A stretch of DNA of 7,154 bases from Kiritimatiellia bacterium (GTDB lineage: Bacteria > Verrucomicrobiota > Kiritimatiellia > SLAD01), in NCBI GenBank assembly GCA_007125875.1, contig SLCI01000092.1, forward strand, positions 1 to 7,154. The letters are read 5' to 3'. Positions 1 to 4,766 of the stretch are shown here, in pieces. Position 1 is the stretch's first letter, and each line of letters begins with the position of its first letter. Made by a program: the position numbers and the translations under genes. The notes below the pieces were generated by a model. It saw nothing but the letters and a program-made list of their open reading frames with translations. It did not search any database and was not told the origin of the DNA.

Positions 1-488
1 AATGTTATACACAGGGCACCAAAATTTCAAGCCCACATAATTTCAGTTCCGGGCGCTATGATAATCGCATTTGATGAACCGCGTATTTGCGTAACATAAT
101 TTTTTGTAGTCAACAATTTGAGTTGAGCACGAGTTGTGGGAAAAAAGCGCTATGCGCGGTCATGCTCATCGCTGCCATACCGAACCAGCGGGGGCGGGGC
201 TTCTGCTATTGGCCTTCGGACTATGTGGCCGTCTAAGGTGTTGGGTCGTCATGGGAGAATCTCGCGTTTTTTGATTTCCAAACCAACTTGGTGCGCGCGG
301 TACATTCCTTTGCGGCTGGGCCCGCCGCTTGCGAGCTCCGCATTTCGGGATATGAGATGAGTGCCGTCGTAAGCGTTAGTTAAAGTGCGGCAATGCGCGA
401 ACCACTGCTTTTGTCGGTTGTGCGCGATAACGAGCGTCTTCTTTTTCGGGTTTATTGTCAGGAATTGCTGATCTCATCGTACCAATAG

Positions 489-500
489 ATGTGCGCACAT
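489..500. promoter_or_regulatory. 12-bp perfect palindrome upstream of the FAS1 gene (possible operator)
   Basis: The sequence ATGTGCGCACAT is a perfect 12-bp inverted repeat whose right end is 33 bases upstream of the fasciclin start codon. It lies between the only weak -35 candidate and the ribosome binding site, a position that would suit an operator or a short 5' UTR hairpin. I know of no specific regulator that I can assign to it, and a 12-bp palindrome can occur by chance, so the regulatory role is inference. Confidence 0.25.
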
Positions 501-522
501 TCACAAACAACAACACATGAAC

Positions 523-526
523 GGAG
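523..526 (+). promoter_or_regulatory. Ribosome binding site of the FAS1 gene
   Basis: GGAG stands seven bases before the ATG at 534. This is good Shine-Dalgarno spacing. It supports 534 as the start, in agreement with the signal peptide that begins directly there. Confidence 0.6.
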
Positions 527-533
527 ATAAGAT

Positions 534-1031
534 ATGAAGAAGTTTATTGCTACCCTCGCTGTTGCTGCCGTCACAAGCAGTATTGCATTCGCGTACGGTG
601 AATCAGAAGAAGCGGCGCAAAATGATATTGTCGATACCGCTATTGCGGCTGGATCATTCAACACACTGGTCGCTGCTGTACAAGCTGCTGACTTAGTCGA
701 TGTATTGAAGAGTGAGGGGCCATTCACGGTCTTCGCGCCGACCGACGAAGCGTTTAGTCAGTTGCCGGAAGGTACCTTGGAAAGCCTGCTCGAGCCTGAA
801 AACAAAGCCACCCTCCAAGCTATCCTGACGTACCACGTGGTTGCGGGGAAGGTTATGGCCGCCGATGTGGTTGGATTATCCTCAGCCGAGACGGTGCAGG
901 GACAGGCCATCACGATCGGTGTGAGTGACGAGGGCGTCACGGTTGACAACGCATCGGTGATCGCCACCGATATTGAAACCAGCAACGGAGTCATTCACGT
1001 CATCGATGCCGTAATTTTGCCGGGCGAGTAA
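534..1031 (+). CDS. Secreted single-domain fasciclin (FAS1) protein
   Basis: The product is 165 residues long. Residues 1-20 form a Sec signal peptide (MKKF basic start, hydrophobic core, AFA cleavage site), followed by a short acidic linker and one FAS1 domain at about 30-163. Both conserved FAS1 boxes are visible: H1 as FTVFAPTDEAF (64-74) and H2 as NGVIHVIDAVILP (151-163), with the conserved Tyr-His pair at 100-101 between them. Length and architecture match the common bacterial secreted FAS1 (MPB70/periostin-like) proteins, which are linked to adhesion or matrix interaction. No enzymatic role is established for the single-domain forms, and none is claimed here. There is no lipobox and no membrane anchor after the signal peptide, so the protein should be periplasmic or released. 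It is a single-gene unit with its own ribosome binding site and a strong terminator, and it converges on the minus-strand block. The family call is firm; the biological role is unknown. Confidence 0.93.
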   Translation: MKKFIATLAVAAVTSSIAFAYGESEEAAQNDIVDTAIAAGSFNTLVAAVQAADLVDVLKSEGPFTVFAPTDEAFSQLPEGTLESLLEPENKATLQAILTYHVVAGKVMAADVVGLSSAETVQGQAITIGVSDEGVTVDNASVIATDIETSNGVIHVIDAVILPGE

Positions 1032-1052
1032 TCGCGTCGCGTTAGTAGAGAC

Positions 1053-1086
1053 AAAAATGGGCGACCAATTCGGTCGCCCATTTTTT
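1053..1086. terminator. Bidirectional rho-independent terminator between converging genes
   Basis: A perfect GC-rich stem (TGGGCGACC at 1058-1066 pairing with GGTCGCCCA at 1072-1080) encloses a five-base loop, AATTC. It is flanked by five A on the left (1053-1057) and six T on the right (1081-1086), so it carries a U-tract when transcribed in either direction. It lies 22 bases after the fasciclin stop and 36 bases beyond the stop of the minus-strand small protein. It should end both transcription units. Confidence 0.9.
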
Positions 1087-1121
1087 ATCTACTGAATGTG
1101 CTTCTTTCGGGCGACAACCAC

Positions 1122-1277
1122 TCACGGCAAGGCGATGCGATAAAACTGACCGTCGCTGCTGGTGTAATTCGTGATTGTTATCGTGTCATCAATCTCGATG
1201 CGATACTCGAAATCAGCATGAACAAAGGTGAAGATTCCGTTTAGCGCTAGGCACATACCAATGATGAGTTGCTTCAT
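1122..1277 (-). CDS. Small secreted protein, 51 residues, hypothetical
   Basis: ATG at 1277-1275 and TGA at 1124-1122 give 51 residues. The start is fixed by AGGAGG five bases upstream, one of the best ribosome binding sites in the window, which is the main reason to accept so short a gene. Residues 1-21 look like a signal peptide (MKQL start, hydrophobic run, cleavage after VHA). The mature part is about 30 residues (from DFEYRIEID through TITITNYTS to the C-terminal FYRIALP) and alternates as beta strand would. The DFEY...TITITNYT pattern recalls the N-terminal edge of secreted leucine-rich-repeat proteins in PVC bacteria, but here it stops after one unit. It may be a genuine mini-protein or the stump of a larger secreted protein. 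It starts 51 bases after the tRNA on the same strand and ends at the shared terminator. Function unknown. Confidence 0.62.
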   Translation of the reverse strand: MKQLIIGMCLALNGIFTFVHADFEYRIEIDDTITITNYTSSDGQFYRIALP

Positions 1278-1282
1278 CACGA

Positions 1283-1288
1283 CCTCCT
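1283..1288 (-). promoter_or_regulatory. Strong Shine-Dalgarno of the 51-residue secreted protein
   Basis: AGGAGG on the minus strand lies five bases before the ATG at 1277. A full consensus with tight spacing is unusual beside the weak sites of neighbouring genes. It decides that the short frame 1122-1277 is likely translated. Confidence 0.7.
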
Positions 1289-1328
1289 TTTACTGATTGT
1301 CCTCAGTTGTTTTTGGCGCTCAGGACAC

Positions 1329-1405
1329 TGGTGGGCCCGGAGGGACTTGAACCCCCGACCAGAGGATTATGAGTCCCCTGCTCTGACCAACTGAGCTACG
1401 GGCCC
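1329..1405 (-). tRNA. tRNA with CAU anticodon, probably tRNA-Ile2 (lysidine type)
   Basis: The minus strand folds into a complete 77-nt cloverleaf. The seven-pair acceptor stem GGGCCCG/CGGGCCC has discriminator A and an encoded CCA (TGG at 1329-1331 on the plus strand). The D arm is GCTC/GAGC. The anticodon arm is GGGGA/TCCTC with loop CTCATAA. The T arm is GGGGG/CCCTC with TTCAAGT. The anticodon is CAU, which fits elongator Met, initiator fMet or Ile2. The initiator is excluded by the paired 1-72 position and the absence of three consecutive G-C pairs next to the anticodon loop. C4-G69 and C5-G68 in the acceptor stem, and a variable region reading TGGTC, match E. coli tRNA-Ile2 (ileX type), whose C34 is changed to lysidine by TilS so that it reads AUA. 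Elongator tRNA-Met is the alternative. It sits 43 bases after the J-protein gene and 51 bases before the small-protein gene, all on one strand. Confidence 0.96.
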
Positions 1406-1448
1406 GTGACACAGTGTGGCGTGATAGTGGGATAAAGAGCGGGGGAAA

Positions 1449-2258
1449 TCAACTGTTGTGTGCCTTTAGTTGTTTCCGTACGCGGCGCTGTTCTTCTCGA
1501 ATCAGATTGTGCATGGCGCGACTGACTTCTTGGCGCATCGCTTCGTCGGGTGGCAGTGCGGGGTCGATGACGTGCTCGCCGGTCCACCAGAGGCGCAGGC
1601 GGGTGGTCCAGCCGAGCCGATAGCGGCGCAGGGCCTGTAGCTCACGGCGAATGCGCGGCAGATGGAGTGGGGGACTACGCCGGGTCCCGATCCGGATGGC
1701 CTCATGATAGGCGCGGGCGGCGGCGCGGTAATGGTGCTGGCGAATCAGGCAGCGGCCGCGATAGTAATGGGCGAGAATATTGAGCGGCGCGAAGACGAGG
1801 TATTGCTCGAAGATGGCGCGGGCGGCGGCGGTGTGGCCGGTATAGAAGCGGGTCTTGCCTTCGCGGAACAGGCAAAAGCGATCGGTGCGCTCGATATCGA
1901 GCATCAGCGTTTGGAGCGTGGTATTGCGCGGGATGGTGTTGCCGACGATGAGTTCTTCGAGGATGTCGTCGGCGTGTGTATCCAGAATCGCGGCTTCCTC
2001 TTGCCAGTAGGCGGGTGCGGGCGGCGGTGTGTCATCCGTGAAGGTGAAGGCGGTGCGGCGCTGGTCGTAGGCGGCCCGTTTAAGGGGATCGGAGAGGACA
2101 TCGAACGCTTCGAGAATGGCCTTGAAGGCTTCCGATTTGGCGGGGTCGCCACCGAAATGATCGGGATGGGTGGCTTTGGCCTTTTGGTAGTAGGCGCGTT
2201 TTAGTTCGTCGAACGTGCAGTCGGGACGGATTCCCAGTCGCTGGTAGTAATCCGTCAT
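1449..2258 (-). CDS. J-domain (DnaJ-like) protein with a TPR-like region
   Basis: The product has 269 residues. Residues 1-68 are a typical J domain: a DYYQRLGI start, helix II ending at the invariant HPD (31-33), then helices III-IV with FDVLSDPLKRAAYD. Such domains stimulate the ATPase of Hsp70/DnaK. The Gly/Phe region, zinc-finger repeats and C-terminal substrate domains of true DnaJ are absent, so this is a class C J-protein. After a Pro-rich linker (77-83) and an acidic helical stretch, residues about 130-190 form two TPR-like helical pairs (YTGHTAAARAIFEQYL...AP and YRGRC...HYRAAARAYHEAI), which suggests client or partner binding. The C-terminus is strongly basic and helical. No signal peptide or clear membrane segment is seen, so it should be cytoplasmic. 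The ATG at 2258 follows the preceding gene's stop by 9 bases and has no good ribosome binding site, so translational coupling is likely. The client is unknown. Confidence 0.88.
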   Translation of the reverse strand: MTDYYQRLGIRPDCTFDELKRAYYQKAKATHPDHFGGDPAKSEAFKAILEAFDVLSDPLKRAAYDQRRTAFTFTDDTPPPAPAYWQEEAAILDTHADDILEELIVGNTIPRNTTLQTLMLDIERTDRFCLFREGKTRFYTGHTAAARAIFEQYLVFAPLNILAHYYRGRCLIRQHHYRAAARAYHEAIRIGTRRSPPLHLPRIRRELQALRRYRLGWTTRLRLWWTGEHVIDPALPPDEAMRQEVSRAMHNLIREEQRRVRKQLKAHNS

Positions 2259-2267
2259 GCGGGATCG

Positions 2268-2645
2268 CTAGAAATTAAGGCAGAAGGGGCAGGTGAAGCG
2301 TTTACTGGTGGTGAGCAGGCGAATGCGCTCGGCCATTTCGGGGCCAAGATCGAGGAACTTGACCCAGACGCGGTAGCGTTCCTGAACGCCGTCTTCTGCG
2401 CAGCATTGTGCGACAAGCCCGGTGCAGGCGACTTGGTCGCAGGTACCGTTTTCACTGGGGAGATCGAGCGTGAAGTCGATCAGTTGGCATTCTTTAATGG
2501 GCTTACACGTGTAAAGTTGGACGCCGAGGGGACAGAATTGGAAGGTATCCGGTTGTTTCATGGCCTCGTCGTCATCACAATAGACGAGGACTTCACTTTC
2601 GGGGACGAAATCGATTGATTCGAGGGTATCTGCTTTTGCTATCAC
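2268..2645 (-). CDS. Cysteine-rich small protein with PilZ-like features, hypothetical
   Basis: From the GTG at 2645 the product has 125 residues. I prefer this start because AAGGA (2654-2658) lies eight bases upstream; the longer version from TTG at 2678 (136 residues) has no comparable site. There are ten cysteines (23, 38, 47, 53, 69, 74, 81, 82, 119, 122), ending in a CPFC (CxxC) motif four residues before the C-terminus. No signal peptide is present, so the protein should be cytoplasmic. Metal binding or redox activity is then more likely than structural disulfides, but this is inference. The spacing of the middle part (PLGVQLYTCKPI, a beta-rich stretch, then YRVWVKFLDLGPEMAERI) resembles a degenerate PilZ beta-barrel, yet the c-di-GMP-binding RxxxR and DxSxxG motifs are missing. 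It lies between the permease gene (95 bases) and the J-protein gene (9 bases). I do not recognise a characterised family. Confidence 0.72.
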   Translation of the reverse strand: MIAKADTLESIDFVPESEVLVYCDDDEAMKQPDTFQFCPLGVQLYTCKPIKECQLIDFTLDLPSENGTCDQVACTGLVAQCCAEDGVQERYRVWVKFLDLGPEMAERIRLLTTSKRFTCPFCLNF

Positions 2646-2653
2646 GCCAACAT

Positions 2654-2658
2654 TCCTT
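2654..2658 (-). promoter_or_regulatory. Ribosome binding site favouring a GTG start at 2645
   Basis: AAGGA on the minus strand is eight bases upstream of GTG at 2645. It sits inside the longer TTG-initiated reading frame and so argues for the shorter 125-residue product. Confidence 0.5.
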
Positions 2659-2740
2659 GCTTCTTTTCTCCACAACAACCCAATCAGGCACGATGTCAGA
2701 AGCTACGTCCAGCTTCCGGCAAAGTCAAATGCCCGCTGCA

Positions 2741-3829
2741 CTATCTCATGTGCCGTACCATCACGATGCCGATGACCAAGAAGATCAGATTCGGTGTCCA
2801 GACGGAGAGCCAGGGCGCGATGATCTGCTTTTTCCCCATCGCCATGCCTAAATTGATAAAGACGTAATAGGAAAAGAAAAGTACGAGCGCCAAAATGATC
2901 CCGCGCAGGGCGCCTTTGCGTCCGGTATGGGCGCCCATCGGCAGGCCGAGCAGGGTGACCACGAGGCAGGTCCAAGGCATGGCGAGTCGGTAATGCAGAT
3001 CGACGGAATGCCGGGCGAGAGCCTCTTCCGAGATATGTTGGTGCGCCCGCTTAAAGGCCAGCAGTTCGCGCGAGGAAAGAAATTCGGGATCTTTGGTGAC
3101 GTTGATAAAGTCGCGCGGTTGTTCGTTAAATTGATCCATCATCATCATCGATACCGTACGCGGCGCGCCCATCGGGTAGCCGCGCTGGTCCAGTTCCTGG
3201 GCTGTGACATCGAAAAACCACCACTGACTGCCATCCCATTGGCCCCTGCTCGCAATGATCCGTTGACTGCCGGTATCGCCCTCGTGCTCTTGATAGACCT
3301 CGATCCGACGCATGTCATAGGTCTCGCGATCAAATTCGCCGATAATCCAGTCGCGCCGTTCGCGCGGGTTTTTGAAGGGCAGGTTCTGGGTCACGAAAAA
3401 GGAGATTTCACCATCGTGCGTCTCGGCGCGGACGAACTGGTCTGTCCAATAGGCAGACCAAGGGGCGAGGGTTTCGTTGACGATGCCGACAATCAATGTT
3501 GCGCTCAGGCCGATTCCGATGATGGGAACCATCAAGCGGTACAAGCTGATGCCGCTGGCGCGCATGGCCGTTAATTCGTTGCTGCGCGTGAGCGAGGACA
3601 GGCCATAGAGAACGGCCAGCAACAAAGAGATCGGCACAATGAAGATGAGAATGGACGGCAAGAGATTGAGGTAGAACCGCAGGATTTTTGGAAAGGGCGT
3701 GCCGGCCTCGATAAAGTCCGACAGATTGCTGAACAGGTCGAAGATCACGAACAGCATCAAGAAGGCCAGCAAACAATAGGTCAGCGGCACCAGTGCGTTC
3801 TTAAGGATATATTTATCGACCAGCTTCAT
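2741..3829 (-). CDS. lptG: LptF/LptG-family lipopolysaccharide export permease
   Basis: The product is 362 residues, the usual family length. The YjgP/YjgQ (LptF/LptG) permeases form the inner-membrane channel of the LptB2FG transporter, which extracts lipopolysaccharide from the inner membrane and passes it to the LptC-A-D bridge. The fold is visible: TM1 about 12-37, TM2 52-77, then RSNELTAMRASGIS (82-94), the conserved segment at the coupling helix that contacts LptB. TM3 is about 96-122. A soluble periplasmic domain of about 140 residues (125-270) is the beta-jellyroll. TM4-6 are about 278-299, 305-328 and 338-359. LptF and LptG are homologous; the KLVDKYILK start and IEAG after TM1 lean towards LptG, but I cannot decide firmly. 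The usual partner permease is not in the window. No clear ribosome binding site precedes the ATG at 3829. It heads the minus-strand block. Confidence 0.93.
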   Translation of the reverse strand: MKLVDKYILKNALVPLTYCLLAFLMLFVIFDLFSNLSDFIEAGTPFPKILRFYLNLLPSILIFIVPISLLLAVLYGLSSLTRSNELTAMRASGISLYRLMVPIIGIGLSATLIVGIVNETLAPWSAYWTDQFVRAETHDGEISFFVTQNLPFKNPRERRDWIIGEFDRETYDMRRIEVYQEHEGDTGSQRIIASRGQWDGSQWWFFDVTAQELDQRGYPMGAPRTVSMMMMDQFNEQPRDFINVTKDPEFLSSRELLAFKRAHQHISEEALARHSVDLHYRLAMPWTCLVVTLLGLPMGAHTGRKGALRGIILALVLFFSYYVFINLGMAMGKKQIIAPWLSVWTPNLIFLVIGIVMVRHMR

Positions 3830-3918
3830 GCGGCAGTCAGCGTACTGCTTCGACGGACGAAAAACAAGTGAAGTGAAGGGGGGGGCGCCCGCCGCCCGCC
3901 GTTGCTGTTAGAGCAGAC

Positions 3919-4074
3919 ATGGATGGATGCGTGACGAATGACGAATGGCAACGGATCAGGCTGGCGGTTGTTGCTTTTAGGGCCGCCGTGAGGCGGTTCA
4001 TCCGTGGCGCACTCATTGGCCTATCGCCTGACGGCGACCCTAACCAACGGGTTGCCTTCCCAGAGCATGCTTAG
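3919..4074 (+). CDS. Possible 51-residue small protein, weakly supported
   Basis: An ATG at 3919 opens a 51-codon frame ending in TAG at 4072-4074. The product would start MDGCVTNDEWQRIRL and contain a helical, Arg-rich centre (AVRRFIRGALIGL) with no signal peptide or known motif. A GTG at 3931 is an alternative start. There is no convincing Shine-Dalgarno (only GAG about six bases upstream). The same bases hold several hairpins, so untranslated RNA or plain intergenic DNA is at least as likely. If real it would precede the lipoprotein gene in the same direction. I list it only because the residue mix is not obviously random. Confidence 0.2.
   Translation: MDGCVTNDEWQRIRLAVVAFRAAVRRFIRGALIGLSPDGDPNQRVAFPEHA
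3983..4056 (+). other. Cluster of small hairpins, two mutually exclusive
   Basis: Three stems can be drawn on the plus strand. CCGCC (3983-3987) pairs with GGCGG (3992-3996) around GTGA, a GNRA-type tetraloop. TCGCC (4024-4028) pairs with GGCGA (4033-4037) around TGAC. GGCGACCC (4033-4040) pairs with GGGTTGCC (4049-4056), including one G-U pair, around an eight-base loop. The last two share 4033-4037 and cannot form together. They lie 170-240 bases upstream of the lipoprotein start. This might be a structured leader, but the stems are short and GC-rich DNA yields such pairs easily. Confidence 0.22.
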
Positions 4075-4226
4075 ATGTGGTTATGCAGACGATGAAGGCG
4101 ACAGAGAATGTTGAAGGATGGGGCGCGAGCGTTGGGTATGCACCAAAATCCATTCTTGAGATTTACAATTCCGTTTATCCAGTGCATGTTAAAGACCTGT
4201 CACATTCACAAAGGTTCGGAAAAATC

Positions 4227-4757
4227 ATGCGACACATTAAATCCCTCAGCTTCGCGCTGCTCCTGTCTGGCCTCATTTTTGGCGTCAGCTCCGGCTGCCG
4301 TATTAGTTCGTCAGACTCTGTTTCCCGCAATGTGGGAATCAACATAGCGGGCGTCTACCGAGGTGCCAACGGAAATTTGGTGCAGAGCAACACCGGGGCT
4401 CCAATTCGGGAGCTGAACGTGATTCAGGATGGCAGCCGCTTGCAGGCCATTGATAACAACGGGCTGATGTTCCGCGGTAACATCGGTAGCGTGGAAGGCA
4501 CGGGCGGCGAGCGCTCAGCGTCCTTCACACTCGAAGGACTGACCTCTTCCGGAGCCGAGGGCATTATCTCGGGCACGATCCGAGTTTCGGGCGATACCGC
4601 GAACATGACCGGTACGTGGGCCGAGCCGTCTCTATTTTCTACCGTGTCAGGCCGGGCCTCCATTAGTGGGCAACAGCCGGAGATTGGGAACGGCAATGGC
4701 TCGGCAACGAATAATGTTGGCACAAATGGAGTGCCGGCCGCCGCTGGCGGGGGCTGA
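4227..4757 (+). CDS. Probable lipoprotein, hypothetical
   Basis: I choose the ATG at 4227 (176 residues) rather than the in-frame ATG at 4077. It directly begins a signal peptide (MRHIKSL, then a hydrophobic run to about residue 20) ending in GVSSGC, with Cys24 as the likely lipidation site, and GGA lies six bases upstream. The lipobox is not ideal (Ser rather than Leu at -3), so an ordinary secreted protein is possible. The mature part has no motif I recognise: a beta-rich Gly/Ser/Thr-rich body (GVYRGANGN..., GLMFRGNIG, ISGTIRVSGDTANMTGTW) like those of secreted proteins with weak beta-sandwich folds, and a low-complexity tail of Gly, Asn and Ala. It lies 9 bases before lgt, whose product attaches diacylglycerol to lipobox cysteines, so enzyme and putative substrate look co-transcribed. 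Function unknown. Confidence 0.72.
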   Translation: MRHIKSLSFALLLSGLIFGVSSGCRISSSDSVSRNVGINIAGVYRGANGNLVQSNTGAPIRELNVIQDGSRLQAIDNNGLMFRGNIGSVEGTGGERSASFTLEGLTSSGAEGIISGTIRVSGDTANMTGTWAEPSLFSTVSGRASISGQQPEIGNGNGSATNNVGTNGVPAAAGGG

Positions 4758-4766
4758 TGACATCCT

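Larger units (their letters stand above)
1..533. other. Region without a supportable gene, upstream of the FAS1 gene
   Basis: I see no convincing gene in these 533 bases. A plus-strand GTG-initiated frame (136-360, 74 codons) has no recognisable motif, a composition rich in Arg and Ser, and no good ribosome binding site. On the minus strand a stop-free frame runs from 473 to 252 without a usable start codon before its far end, then meets TGA at 249-251 and continues to TAG at 150-152. This could be chance or a decayed gene. A lone sequence matching the DnaA-box consensus TTATNCACA lies at 5-13, but no cluster of such boxes accompanies it. The stretch looks more AT-rich than the gene-dense right half. 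The promoter of the fasciclin gene should lie in the last 100 bases; a TTGTCA at about 454-459 is a possible -35 element, but I find no good -10 partner at normal spacing. Confidence 0.5.
3830..4226. other. Divergent intergenic region with G-tract and small hairpins
   Basis: About 400 bases separate the divergent permease and lipoprotein genes, and promoters for both should be here. None is clear: TTGTTT and TACGCT 17 bases apart upstream of the permease, and TTTACA near 4163 upstream of the lipoprotein, are weak candidates only. Other content is an eight-G run (3878-3885) followed by GC-rich near-repeats, a tandem 7-bp repeat GACGAAT (3933-3946), and several small hairpins between 3983 and 4056. 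A frame upstream of 4227 is open back to an ATG at 4077, but the signal peptide of the lipoprotein argues that this part is untranslated leader. Confidence 0.5.

Noticed and set aside
5..13. TTATACACA, a match to the DnaA-box consensus, as a hint of a replication origin
   Set aside because: It is a single box. No second good box, AT-rich unwinding element or dnaA/dnaN/gidA neighbour is visible, so one match in a random region is not evidence of an origin.
136..360. 74-codon plus-strand frame as a gene
   Set aside because: GTG start without a ribosome binding site, no motif or signal peptide, odd composition, and an opposing minus frame that is equally open.
1662..2204. 180-codon plus-strand frame rich in Gly and Ala
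   Set aside because: It lies wholly inside the J-protein gene on the other strand, and its Gly/Ala-rich product is the usual antisense shadow of a GC-rich gene.
2699..2716. Hairpin GAAGCT/AGCTTC between the permease and the cysteine-rich gene as a terminator
   Set aside because: Only six pairs with a six-base loop and no following T-run on either strand, so it is unlikely to stop transcription.
3120..3160. Run of CATCATCATCATC in the permease gene as a microsatellite or His-tag-like element
   Set aside because: On the coding strand it is a run of ATG codons giving four consecutive Met residues inside the periplasmic domain. It is a codon-level repeat in a continuous gene, not a separate element.
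2927..3574. 215-codon plus-strand frame
   Set aside because: It is antisense to the LptG-type permease gene, whose membrane topology and motifs are clear. No family motif is seen in the plus frame.
4077..4226. N-terminal 50-residue extension of the lipoprotein from ATG 4077
   Set aside because: It would place the signal peptide internally. The ATG at 4227 begins the signal peptide exactly and has GGA at suitable spacing.
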